Positions 26,200 to 34,258 of a stretch of DNA of 64,000 bases are shown piece after piece (position 1 is the stretch's first letter; each line of letters starts with the position of its first letter). Both the position numbers and the translations under genes were made by a program. The notes under the pieces are model-generated. The model searched no databases and was not told the origin of the DNA. It was given only the letters and a program-made list of their open reading frames with translations. Origin of the DNA: JBLWXV01 sp048267245 (lineage in GTDB: Bacteria; Bdellovibrionota; Bacteriovoracia; Bacteriovoracales; Bacteriovoracaceae); assembly GCA_048267245.1 (NCBI GenBank), contig JBLWXV010000002.1:372001-436000 (forward strand), given 5' to 3'.

Positions 26200-26781
26200 A
26201 TGGTAAATTTTGATAACGATTCTTTATCGACCAAAGAAGTCTTAATTAATGAGGCCTTAAATCAATTTGCCCAAAGTGGAATCATGCAGTCCTCAGTAAG
26301 ATCTATTTGCAAATGCATTGGGCAGTCGACAGCTTCTATTGGCTATCATTTTGGCTCTAAAGAGGGGCTGGTTGAGGCCGTTGTAGAGGAGTGCTTGAAG
26401 AGACTTCAATATCCCTTTAACCGATTTGAAGAGGGGGGAGACTTTATAGAAGCTGCCATTGCTCTAAGTGAATATACTGCCGGTCACTCACGGGAACTCT
26501 ATGTCCTCTATCAGATCACATTCTCACAGGACTTTTCCTTCTTTGATAAAATGCGATCCAAAGTGAATCAGATTTTGGATCGTTTTTTTATCCACTTTAA
26601 AGCTGAATGCAATAGAAGGGGAATTGATCTATCTGACTCGGAAATAAAGGTTAGATCATCCACATTCTTGCAGTCTTTGATGCAAGAAGTTTTAAGCCGC
26701 CAAATTGGTGAGGGAAATTCAACTCTCAGTATGAAGAGCTGGACCGAAGCCCTGTTAAGAGCATTATTGTCAAAAAGCTAA
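26200..26781 (+). CDS. TetR-family transcription regulator
   Basis: A 193-residue protein. The N-terminal helix-turn-helix pattern is clear: VLINEALNQFAQSGIMQSSVRSICKCIGQSTASIGYHFGSKEGLVEAV (residues about 13-60), including the TASIGYHFGSKE recognition-helix segment. The C-terminal part is helical and would bind an effector. It is divergent from the MarR/RND operon, sharing its 115-base regulatory region, so it may regulate the same pump or itself. AAGGGG lies just upstream of the ATG. It converges with the acyl-CoA ligase gene, 8 bases away. Confidence 0.9.
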   Translation: MVNFDNDSLSTKEVLINEALNQFAQSGIMQSSVRSICKCIGQSTASIGYHFGSKEGLVEAVVEECLKRLQYPFNRFEEGGDFIEAAIALSEYTAGHSRELYVLYQITFSQDFSFFDKMRSKVNQILDRFFIHFKAECNRRGIDLSDSEIKVRSSTFLQSLMQEVLSRQIGEGNSTLSMKSWTEALLRALLSKS

Positions 26782-26789
26782 AGTAAATT

Positions 26790-28466
26790 TTAAAAATCGC
26801 TTAGCCAATACTCATTTGGAGCCCGCTCATTTTTTGAAACTTGAGAAGCTTCGCGCTTTCTAAGTTCAACCCTTCTAATTTTTCCAGATATAGTTTTGGG
26901 GAGCTCACAGAACTCTAGCTTTCTTATGCGCTTGTAGGGAGCGAGCTCTTTTTTTGCATATTCCAGTATCTCTCGCGCAACTTCTTTCGTTGGTTGGAAT
27001 TTTGAACTAAGAACGACATAGGCTTTAGGAACGTTTGTTCTAACAGGATCTGGACTTGGGACAATGGCAGTCTCAGCAACTGCGGGATGCTCAATTAAAA
27101 CACTCTCTAGTTCAAAAGGACTAATGCGATAATCAGAGCACTTGAATACATCGTCACCGCGACCTACGTAATGAATGTAGCCCTGCTCATCCATTATTGC
27201 TTCATCTCCGGTACGGTAATAGCCATCTTTCATGACTTCTGCGGTTTTCTCTGGATCGTCCTGGTAGCCCACCATGAGTCCTAGTGGTCTCTCATCTAAT
27301 CTTAGGGCAATCTCCCCTTCGTTTACTTCTTCGTGGGCAGAATTGATAAGACAGACACTATAGCCTGGCGCCGCTTTTCCCATGCTTCCAGCAATGACTT
27401 TTTCTCCCGGAAAGTTCCCCACTTGAAGAGTTGTTTCTGTCTGTCCAAAACCATCGCGAATGGTAATTCCCCAGGCGCGCTCAATGGCCTCAATCACTTC
27501 AGGGTTGAGAGGCTCACCCGCACTGACTAATTCTCTTAAAGCCGCTGGTCTCTCTCCTAAGTCTTCTTGAATTAAAAGTCTCCAAACAGTAGGAGGTGCG
27601 CAGAGCGTGTTTATGGAATTCTTTCTTAAAAGTGAAAGTGTTGTCGCGGCATCAAATCTTTCATAGTCATGTACAAAAGCGGTTGCTCCTGCATTCCATG
27701 GAGCAAAGAAATTACTCCAAGCATGTTTGGCCCAGCCTGGGGAAGAAATGTTTTGATGGATATCTTCTTCTTTAAGCCCAATCCAGTACATCGTACTTAG
27801 GTGACCAACGGGGTAGCTTTGATGAGTGTGAAGAACTAGCTTCGGTTTAGAGGTTGTGCCCGAGGTAAAATAGAGAAATAGGGGGTCTTGGGCCTTAGTC
27901 TGCACTCTTTTATAATTCCCACTGAGCTTGTAGGCTTGATCATAACCCTTCCACTTGCCAGCATCTTGTCCGGTCACTACGCAGATTTGTTGCGTGATTG
28001 TACCTTCAAAGTTATGAGTGAGCTCTGGAGAAGTGAGTATCAGCTTGACAGCACCTCGCTCCAGACGATCAATAATATCCTCTTTAGTAGCGAGTGTTGT
28101 TGTGGGAATAAAGACCGCACCCAGTCTTATACAGGCGAGCATGACTTCCCATATTGCCGGCACATTACTAAGGCACACCAGAATCCTATCACCTTTTTTA
28201 ATACCAATGTTCTGGAGAAATTCTGCTACCTGGCAAGAGCGATATTTCATATCTTGGTAGCTAATCTTGATATTAGTTAAGTCATTTTTGGCAATCCACA
28301 ATGCCGTTTTAGCGTTGTTTGAGGCAATTTCATCAAACCAGTCGTGGGCCCAGTTAAAGTCGGCTTCAAAGTTTGGTCCGACAAATTCTTCCTTTGCCGC
28401 CGGGTAATTGCCAATATTTTTTTGGAGTAAATCTCTAGCTGCTTTGAACTTTTTAAAGTTAGACAC
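26790..28466 (-). CDS. Acyl-CoA synthetase (AMP-forming)
   Basis: A 558-residue ANL-superfamily enzyme that activates a carboxylic acid with ATP and CoA. The phosphate-binding loop YFTSGTTSKPK is near residue 199, the adenylate motif GFGQTETT is near 348, and YRTGDEA is in the C-terminal hinge region. The catalytic Lys is in ISGKIRR near 536. It resembles the acetyl/medium-chain acyl-CoA ligases (ACSM-like), so the natural substrate cannot be named. The GTG at 28466 is preferred over the TTG at 28514 because AAGGAAG lies 4 bases upstream. It converges with tetR. Confidence 0.9.
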   Translation of the reverse strand: MSNFKKFKAARDLLQKNIGNYPAAKEEFVGPNFEADFNWAHDWFDEIASNNAKTALWIAKNDLTNIKISYQDMKYRSCQVAEFLQNIGIKKGDRILVCLSNVPAIWEVMLACIRLGAVFIPTTTLATKEDIIDRLERGAVKLILTSPELTHNFEGTITQQICVVTGQDAGKWKGYDQAYKLSGNYKRVQTKAQDPLFLYFTSGTTSKPKLVLHTHQSYPVGHLSTMYWIGLKEEDIHQNISSPGWAKHAWSNFFAPWNAGATAFVHDYERFDAATTLSLLRKNSINTLCAPPTVWRLLIQEDLGERPAALRELVSAGEPLNPEVIEAIERAWGITIRDGFGQTETTLQVGNFPGEKVIAGSMGKAAPGYSVCLINSAHEEVNEGEIALRLDERPLGLMVGYQDDPEKTAEVMKDGYYRTGDEAIMDEQGYIHYVGRGDDVFKCSDYRISPFELESVLIEHPAVAETAIVPSPDPVRTNVPKAYVVLSSKFQPTKEVAREILEYAKKELAPYKRIRKLEFCELPKTISGKIRRVELRKREASQVSKNERAPNEYWLSDF

Positions 28467-28582
28467 ACGACTTCCTTGATGCTGCAAATTGATCCATTCT
28501 CCATTAGACCGCAATTTGAGCTCGGGAGCAATTCGAAACGCTCGTTTGAGTGAAACCTGGCTTAGACTTTATTTATAAAGCA

Positions 28583-28615
28583 GGGGCCAAAACATTTTAG
28601 AAAAGTCTTGGCCCC
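28583..28615 (-). terminator. Hairpin terminator after the small secreted protein gene
   Basis: GGGGCCAAAAC (28583-28593) pairs with GTCTTGGCCCC (28605-28615), with one G.T pair in the middle. On the minus strand it lies just after the stop of the 28628-28993 gene, continuing into TGCTTTATAAA. Confidence 0.7.
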
Positions 28616-28627
28616 TCTCTGTGGGAA

Positions 28628-28993
28628 TTACTTTATCACGCAGTCAACAGCGCGCGAGTCACCTCGGTCTGAGTAAGTACCAAAGAATGGTGCTTCCTTT
28701 GAAGCGTCTACTGGAATAGTCAGAGCTTCAACCTCAATTCCACTTTTATTGAGCATGACAAAGTAACTGATTTCGCTATTTGCATTGAAGACTACTTGAG
28801 AAGAGGAATAGAAGCGAGGGTTTAAACCCTCGATTCGCACATATGCTTCTTCATCTCCAAGATCGACAAGTTTCGCTGTATATTTTTCATTTGAAACATC
28901 ATCATAGCAGACGACTTTATCACCACTAACGAGTGCACTAGCTTGGCCAGAAATTGCTGCCAAAATAATTGCGTACTTAATTAATTTTCTCAT
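28628..28993 (-). CDS. Small secreted protein
   Basis: A 121-residue exported protein of unrecognised family. The signal peptide runs to residue 20 (SGQASA). The mature part is beta-strand-like, with two Cys residues (CYDD and DCVIK at the very end) that could form a disulfide bond. A single gene with its own terminator, divergent from the DUF899 gene. The start ATG has GGAGTTCCC upstream. Confidence 0.65.
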   Translation of the reverse strand: MRKLIKYAIILAAISGQASALVSGDKVVCYDDVSNEKYTAKLVDLGDEEAYVRIEGLNPRFYSSSQVVFNANSEISYFVMLNKSGIEVEALTIPVDASKEAPFFGTYSDRGDSRAVDCVIK

Positions 28994-29227
28994 GGGAACT
29001 CCTATTTAGATTATACCTAGGATCAAGTAGCACTAAGACATTGCTTTGGCTCAGGCCGTAGAATAATCACCCGTAAGATCGCTTCCAGTTTGTACACTAA
29101 ATTACTCCACTCGACTTCGCTTCGGTGTCTATATCCTTTCTTTTAAACAGTGCCCGCTAGTCAGTTTTTCTATGTCGGTTATGTCTTTATCATTTTGCTA
29201 GGGAGAAATACGACAAGGGAGTTGAGT

Positions 29228-29977
29228 ATGATTGAGTCAAAAGTGGGGATACCTAAAATTGCAAGTGAGCAGGAGTGGTCTCTTGCACTTGCAGAAATTA
29301 GAAATGAAGAAAAACGTCAGACTAAGGATCGAGACCGGTTGGCCGCCATGAGACGACGTTTGCCGATGGTTGAGATTGAAACAAATTATCTCTTTAATAC
29401 ACCAGAAGGTGAGAAGAGCCTTTTGACTCTCTTTGAGGGAAGAAGGCAGTTGATAGTTTATCATTTCATGTACCACTCCCATCACGATGAATTTTGTAGT
29501 GGCTGCTCGTTCTTTGCCGATCAAATTGCCAATCTTGCTCACCTGCATGCTCGCAACACCAGCTTTGTGATGGTCTCTAGAGCGCCTCTAGAGCGAATTG
29601 AAGAGCATCGCAAGCGCTTGGGGTGGGAAATTCCTTGGGTTTCGTCACTTGAGAGTGAATTTAATTATGACTTTGGCCTCTCTAGTGAGGAGGAGGAGAA
29701 GTTTGGTTTGAGTGTGTTTTTTCGTGATGCCGATAGGATATTTCGCTCTTATTTTACAGATCGAAGAGGAATCGAAATTCTTGGGACAACCTGGAGTCTC
29801 TTGGATGTCACTCCTTGGGGGCGCCAAGAGGTTTGGGAAGATTCCCCCGATCACTGGCCCCAGTCTGAGCCTTACAAGTGGTGGCGCTTTCACGATAAGT
29901 ACGACCGCGAGGTGGGTGAGGAGTTTCGTCACCATGACGAACTCTCTGAAGGCGAAGAGCGCACATTCATTCCCTAG
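29228..29977 (+). CDS. DUF899 family thioredoxin-fold protein
   Basis: A 249-residue protein with the family's features: LPMVEIETNYLF near residue 45, the strand VYHFMYHSHHDEFCSGCSFFADQI with a CSGC pair (about 80-100), TSFVMVSRAPLERIEEHRKRLGW, and the C-terminal LLDVTPWGRQE and WWRFHDKY. DUF899 proteins have a thioredoxin-like fold and unknown substrates. The ATG at 29228 is chosen over the upstream 29150 start because GGGAG precedes it and the family start is there. Its stop codon is one base before the first 138-bp tRNA-derived repeat unit, an unusual position. Confidence 0.85.
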   Translation: MIESKVGIPKIASEQEWSLALAEIRNEEKRQTKDRDRLAAMRRRLPMVEIETNYLFNTPEGEKSLLTLFEGRRQLIVYHFMYHSHHDEFCSGCSFFADQIANLAHLHARNTSFVMVSRAPLERIEEHRKRLGWEIPWVSSLESEFNYDFGLSSEEEEKFGLSVFFRDADRIFRSYFTDRRGIEILGTTWSLLDVTPWGRQEVWEDSPDHWPQSEPYKWWRFHDKYDREVGEEFRHHDELSEGEERTFIP

Positions 29978-29995
29978 CTAATGGAGCGGCAGACC

Positions 29996-30036
29996 CATAC
30001 CAACGCCTGAGTCCGCAGGACTTAACGCTGAGTATG
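29996..30036. ncRNA. Candidate structured RNA element, unit 1
   Basis: Outer stem CATAC (29996-30000) with GTATG (30032-30036) and inner stem AGTCC (30010-30014) with GGACT (30018-30022). The corresponding bases in unit 2 change in matched pairs, which supports a structured RNA or DNA element. Expression is unknown. Confidence 0.45.
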
Positions 30037-30133
30037 CGAGACGAAAGCGACAAGCGCCAGCGCGGGAGCGAAGTCGAGAGTAACTGGTCTTTAAAACTGA
30101 TTGAATATTAATGAAATAATGGAGCGGCAGACC

Positions 30134-30174
30134 CAAACCAGCGGCGTGTCCGCTAGGACATGACGATGAGTTTG
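30134..30174. ncRNA. Candidate structured RNA element, unit 2
   Basis: Outer stem CAAAC (30134-30138) with GTTTG (30170-30174) and inner stem TGTCC (30147-30151) with GGACA (30156-30160). Each of the two stems carries a compensatory change relative to unit 1. Confidence 0.45.
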
Positions 30175-30257
30175 CGAGACGAAAGCGACAAGCGCCAGCG
30201 CAGGAGCGAAGTCGAGAGTAACTGGTCTTTAAAACTGATTGAATATTAATGAAATAA

Positions 30258-30333
30258 TGGAGCGGCAGACCAGATTCGAACTGGCGACCTCCACCTTGGC
30301 AAGGTGGCGCACTACCAACTGTGCTACTGCCGC
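30258..30333 (-). tRNA. tRNA-Gly (anticodon GCC)
   Basis: A complete cloverleaf on the minus strand: acceptor GCGGCAG/CTGCCGC, D stem GCAC/GTGC, anticodon stem CCACC/GGTGG with loop TTGCCAA, T arm GCCAG-TTCGAAT-CTGGT, discriminator T and encoded CCA. Two copies of its 3' end follow downstream in the 138-bp repeats. Confidence 0.95.
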
Positions 30334-30399
30334 TTGATTTGAAAGTGGACGCAGTTTAAACCTCAGGCAATCTTTCTGTCAACGATTTTGAAGTTAAAT

Positions 30400-31695
30400 T
30401 TATGGCTTAATATCCTGAAATTCCGCCCCGAGTTCAGGAAAATCTCTCTTGGCCTCAAAGAGCAGGTCTTCGAGAAAGGCGCCCTTTTTACCCAGAGTGA
30501 CGGAGGTCTGAATCATCACGCGGTAGATCTCTGGAGATCTGATGCCCTTAGAAATAAGCTCTCGACCCTTTACGAGCACTAGCTCGGGAGTTTCCGGAGA
30601 AAGGGCGAAGAGTTGCAGTTTCACCACCTGGAGTCCCGGGTGTTCAGGCTCGAGAATGAGTGCTTCATTGAGGATTTCTTCGGCCAGACTGTAGTGCTTA
30701 TTTTCAACAAGGCTTGAGAGTGTTGATTCAATAATCGATATTTGTCCAATTCCAAGGAGCGCGGCTTTCTTTAAAACATCGCGGCCGCGCTTGGGGTCTT
30801 TGCGAATGACGACCTTGCCAACCGCCGCGAGTCCAGCGGCAACAGAGCGCTGAATCTCTGGCGTGCGCTCATCAAACTCAAAGTACTTGTCGCCATATTC
30901 AATCACATCATCAAGCGCGCCCACTGAGAGCGAGAGTCTAATGAGATCTGGGTAGGTGTCTTGATCAATTTTATAGGTACTCACAAATTTGCGCTTAATC
31001 TCGTAAGCTTCTTTGAGAAGCTTTTCTTCGTGAAAGAGATCTGAGAGCCCCTTGAGTGCGAGATAGTTTTGACCATCGAGTTCCAGCGCTTTTGTGTAGG
31101 CGTCCTTTGATTCTTGGTTTTCTTTTCTTCTGGCCAGACATTCGCCTAAAAGGGCGTAGGCATTGGCGTTGGTGCAATTGGGAATTTCTCTTAAAAATTC
31201 TTCTGCCTCTGAATAATTCTCACTAAAGTAGCTCTCAAGTGCAGTGAAGTACTGCATGCTCTCTGAGGATTGAACAACTCTCGACCCAAGTGCCTTAGAA
31301 AATGTATCAATAATTGCGGCCCCATTGAGAGGAGGACTAAAGAGGGCGTCCACCTTAAGAGTTCGCATCAATTTTTCGGCAAGAGTTTCATTTTGATCGA
31401 CAATTAAAAAGTACATCGCATCTGAGCGATTAGGCTTTATGCCGATGTGGGCATTTACGAGCGCTTCAGCAGACTTCGTCTGAATGACCATACTTGAAAA
31501 GACGATATCGGCGTCGCCAGCTTCAATCATTTTCTTTGATTCACTAAACTCTTCACTGAACGTCATTTGGTTCATATTAACGCCGCTATCAACCAGCATC
31601 TTTTTAAGCAAGGTTCTTAGCTTTCGCGTGGGATCAATGATGAGAATTTTCTTACCCTCTAAATAGGTCTTAAAGGGTTGTTCGCCTTGATTCAT
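30400..31695 (-). CDS. Pseudo-receiver protein with TPR region
   Basis: A 431-residue protein. The first about 130 residues have the layout of a receiver domain: GKKILIIDPTRKLRTLLKKML, ADIVFSSMV in place of the phospho-acceptor strand, and FLIVDQ followed by DALFSPPL. The acceptor Asp is replaced by Ser and the acidic pair is reduced to one Asp, so phosphotransfer is unlikely. The rest (about 150-420) consists of TPR-type helix pairs (for example YALLGECLARRKENQESKDAYTKALELDG). It is likely a scaffold or adaptor. Upstream is a 222-base noncoding stretch before the radical SAM gene. Confidence 0.75.
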   Translation of the reverse strand: MNQGEQPFKTYLEGKKILIIDPTRKLRTLLKKMLVDSGVNMNQMTFSEEFSESKKMIEAGDADIVFSSMVIQTKSAEALVNAHIGIKPNRSDAMYFLIVDQNETLAEKLMRTLKVDALFSPPLNGAAIIDTFSKALGSRVVQSSESMQYFTALESYFSENYSEAEEFLREIPNCTNANAYALLGECLARRKENQESKDAYTKALELDGQNYLALKGLSDLFHEEKLLKEAYEIKRKFVSTYKIDQDTYPDLIRLSLSVGALDDVIEYGDKYFEFDERTPEIQRSVAAGLAAVGKVVIRKDPKRGRDVLKKAALLGIGQISIIESTLSSLVENKHYSLAEEILNEALILEPEHPGLQVVKLQLFALSPETPELVLVKGRELISKGIRSPEIYRVMIQTSVTLGKKGAFLEDLLFEAKRDFPELGAEFQDIKP

Positions 31696-31917
31696 CTAGG
31701 GAGACCTTCCATTTACCTACGAGCTCTCACACCATGTGGGTCGTTGCAAATTCATTTGCCATTATAGGGGATTTAAGAATCCTTAGTTAGTGGGTTAAGA
31801 CTCCCTTCTAGGTAGCTGAAACTTAGTAGAATTCTCGGGCAAAAAATGGGCCCTTTCCATTGAACTTGTTGAAGAGTGAACTAAAGTAGGCAAGTTCTCG
31901 GCAACGGCGCTATAGCT

Positions 31918-32871
31918 TTAGTTGACGGGCCTTTTTCCCTGGGCTTCTGGAGAGTCCACGACGTAGTGGGGAAGCGCCCAGCCTGAAAGCCGGTCTCGAA
32001 GTGACCTTAAGATTTCTAGACCTTTCTCTTGAGGGAGATAAAAGTGCATCGCGCCCCGGGCCTGATCCGGGTGATGTAGGTAGTAGGGCCTCATGCCGAG
32101 ATTAATGAACTTTCTAAAGAGTTCTGCGAGCACATCAGCATCATCATTTACTCCGGACAAGAGTACGGACTGAGTGAGAAACTCAAATGGTGACTTTCTC
32201 CAGAGCTCGCTGGCCCGCTCGATTTCACTACCAAGTTCACTCGGGTGATTTGAATGAACGACAAAAATAATTTTCTCAAATCGATTTTGGTAAGTCTCTA
32301 AGCGGCCAAGAAAATCTGCGTTTAGGCGCTCAGGCAATATGACTGGTGTGCGTGTGTGAAAGCGCAGGTATTTTACATGAGAAAAGTTGCCGATTAAATC
32401 AATCCAAGCAAAGAGAACTTCATCACTTAAGATGAGTGGGTCGCCACCAGAAAAGATGACTTCTTCTACCTCAGGGTGGGCCTTCAAGTAACTCGCAAGG
32501 ACTTCCTTCTTTGGGCGAAAGAGCTCTTCCCCAGAATGAAGCTCATTCTTTCTAAAGCAGTAGCGACATTGTATCGGGCAGATCGCGGTAGGAAAGAAGA
32601 GCACGCGATTGTGATAGCGGTGAACGATCCCGCGACCTTCGGCGCACACGCCATCGCCAATGGGGTCAATCAAGCCGTTCTCAACTTCTTCGAGCTCACT
32701 TGGAACGAATTGCTTCCACAGTGCGCTTTGATTTCCAGCTTCTTTAATTTTTTGAGCAAATTTTTTGGGAATAAAAATTGGATAGCGAGTCGTTGGCAGT
32801 TCAACTTCTAGAAAATTTGCAAGTTCCTCTGTACTTCGCAGGGCCTCGCGAAACTCAGTTGCCCAGCTCAC
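31918..32871 (-). CDS. epmB: EpmB/KamA-family radical SAM aminomutase
   Basis: A 317-residue radical SAM enzyme of the lysine 2,3-aminomutase group. The iron-sulfur motif CPIQCRYC holds Cys98, Cys102 and Cys105. GGDPLILSDEVLFAWI and HTRTPVILPERL follow, and the C-terminal VVDSPEAQGKRPVN puts a Lys (313) where PLP binds in KamA. The short end fits EpmB, which acts on elongation factor P, better than the longer KamA; EpmA is not in the window, so the substrate is inferred. The start is GTG 32871, whose GTGA overlaps the stop of the small membrane gene; the longer frame upstream is in the other gene's territory. Confidence 0.85.
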   Translation of the reverse strand: MSWATEFREALRSTEELANFLEVELPTTRYPIFIPKKFAQKIKEAGNQSALWKQFVPSELEEVENGLIDPIGDGVCAEGRGIVHRYHNRVLFFPTAICPIQCRYCFRKNELHSGEELFRPKKEVLASYLKAHPEVEEVIFSGGDPLILSDEVLFAWIDLIGNFSHVKYLRFHTRTPVILPERLNADFLGRLETYQNRFEKIIFVVHSNHPSELGSEIERASELWRKSPFEFLTQSVLLSGVNDDADVLAELFRKFINLGMRPYYLHHPDQARGAMHFYLPQEKGLEILRSLRDRLSGWALPHYVVDSPEAQGKRPVN

Positions 32872-33110
32872 TGTGATGGTCCACGCCCCTCGCGCTCCCA
32901 CTCCTTTTGCGTGTGCCACTTGGCCCAAGCGGCGGTTCCTCGAATGAGTCCAGCTCCCATCAGGGACATACCCAGGAAGTGAAGCATCACGTGAGTAAAG
33001 GAGAGTGCACCTGCATTCTTGAGGGTGTAGAGCATCCATCCCAAAAGTATGAAGTGAAGAATCAGGATGAGGAGCTGTTGCAGGCGATAGCCTAGGGACT
33101 TTTTATTCAT
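32868..33110 (-). CDS. Small membrane protein coupled to the aminomutase gene
   Basis: An 80-residue protein with two hydrophobic segments, about residues 10-30 (LQQLLILILHFILLGWMLYTL) and 38-56 (THVMLHFLGMSLMGAGLIRG). Its last four bases overlap the GTGA start of the radical SAM gene, so the two are translationally coupled. I do not recognise a family. The segments and the coupling are seen; the function is unknown. Confidence 0.7.
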   Translation of the reverse strand: MNKKSLGYRLQQLLILILHFILLGWMLYTLKNAGALSFTHVMLHFLGMSLMGAGLIRGTAAWAKWHTQKEWEREGRGPSQ

Positions 33111-33152
33111 AGCGCTCTTTTACTAATGGGTTTGCCCTTAGGCAATGGCCGC

Positions 33153-34076
33153 TTACTTTTTGCTCTTTTTAAGCTCTTCGATAACCTTGGCCACTTCCTC
33201 GTCATTGGTCTCTTTGATTTCCTTAATCTTTCCAAGGGCAAAGGACTTATAGAGATTACTTTGTAAACAATGGGCGTAGAGAATATTACCCTCGGGCATA
33301 GGAAGAAGACTTACCGGGCGAATCGGGCGCCAACTATTCTTAAGCGAGCCCCCGGCGTATTTCATTAAGATCACGTGATTAAACTTTATTTTCTTGCGCA
33401 AAATTTTCAGGTGATCTGGCAGTTCAAAGCTTAGGTTTCTTGCAAAATCTGTGAGCTTATAGAGCCGCGACTCCTTAAAGCTCTTGCTATCACTAGACTT
33501 AATATTATCGAGTCCAATCTTCATCACTTTGAGGCAGGCCAGGGCATCGTCCAGGGCGCGGTGAGCACGCGAGTGGGTGATATTAAAGTGCTCGCTGAGC
33601 GAGCCAAGCTTATAAGAAGAGAGGCCAGCTAGCGAGCCGCGAGCAAACTTTAGAGTGCAGTAGACTTCGTTGTCGCCGGTTTCAATTTTTAGTTGATGAG
33701 CGTTAAAGAGTAGAAAGCCGACGTCAAAGCGAGCATTGTGAGCGATGAGTGGCAGCGCCCCAATAAATTCTATAAATTTTGGAACCACTTCACTTGCTTC
33801 TGGAGCGTCGCTGACCATTTCGTTGGTGATGCCGTGGATGGCCACGATTTGCGGGTCCATTTCCACATGGGGATTAATTAACGCGTCGAAAACTTCGTCG
33901 CCATCGGGACTGACTTTATAGGCCGAGAGCTCGACTAAGCGATCGACGAGAGGGGAGATGCCAGTAGTCTCAACATCAAAGGCAATCACTCCGTTTGGAA
34001 AGTACTCTAGCAGCACATCGCGCTCAGCTTTTGTGAGCAGTTCTTCTGTATTGTCGCCTTGCAGCTTGGTTGACAT
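33153..34076 (-). CDS. DEDDh (DnaQ-like) exonuclease
   Basis: A 307-residue protein with a 3'-5' exonuclease domain of the DnaQ type in the N-terminal 200 residues. The motifs are complete: FDVETTG with Asp34 and Glu36, NARFD near 115, and HRALDDALA near 175, i.e. the DEDDh set. The C-terminal 100 residues are of a type found in some polymerase III epsilon-like or RNase T-like proteins of related genomes and have no recognised motif. It could act in DNA repair or RNA trimming. The ATG at 34076 is chosen as the first ATG (the 34085 frame start is TTG). Confidence 0.85.
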   Translation of the reverse strand: MSTKLQGDNTEELLTKAERDVLLEYFPNGVIAFDVETTGISPLVDRLVELSAYKVSPDGDEVFDALINPHVEMDPQIVAIHGITNEMVSDAPEASEVVPKFIEFIGALPLIAHNARFDVGFLLFNAHQLKIETGDNEVYCTLKFARGSLAGLSSYKLGSLSEHFNITHSRAHRALDDALACLKVMKIGLDNIKSSDSKSFKESRLYKLTDFARNLSFELPDHLKILRKKIKFNHVILMKYAGGSLKNSWRPIRPVSLLPMPEGNILYAHCLQSNLYKSFALGKIKEIKETNDEEVAKVIEELKKSKK

Positions 34077-34258
34077 TAAGAGCAAGCCTTTTTAAAAGGT
34101 TTTGAACAGTTAGAGCTTATTTTTCTCTCCCTAGTGGCCCCCAAATCGAGGGGACTGTGCTAGGTTGATGTACCCCTTGGGAGCTCGTTTGGCAAAAGGT
34201 GATTCTCACCGAATTCGCCAAGCTCTGCACGCCTGTGGGGAGCCAAAAGGAAGGATGA

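Larger units (their letters stand above)
29979..30254 (-). repeat. Two tandem 138-bp units derived from the tRNA-Gly 3' end
   Basis: Two units (29979-30116 and 30117-30254) of identical length, each beginning with TAATGGAGCGGCAGACC, which is the 3' end of the tRNA-Gly gene with its CCA. The third copy of that 17-mer (30255-30271) is the tRNA itself, so the period is exactly 138. Outside one internal hairpin the units differ at a single position; inside it they differ at many positions yet keep base pairing. Transcribed with the tRNA (minus strand), each unit follows a tRNA-like 3' end. The layout resembles the repeats downstream of E. coli tyrT, which is known; a homologous role here is inference. 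Confidence 0.85.

Noticed and set aside
29150..29227. Upstream start of the DUF899 gene
   Set aside because: The extension is hydrophobic without a signal cleavage site, and GGGAG supports the ATG at 29228.
29979..30254. CRISPR-like or IS-like interpretation of the tandem repeats
   Set aside because: The units are 138 bp with no spacers, include the tRNA 3' end, and no transposase or cas gene is near.
32872..33039. A 56-residue N-terminal extension of the radical SAM aminomutase
   Set aside because: It lies in the frame of a well-formed membrane-protein gene and has no similarity to EpmB/KamA N-termini; the GTGA start fits better.
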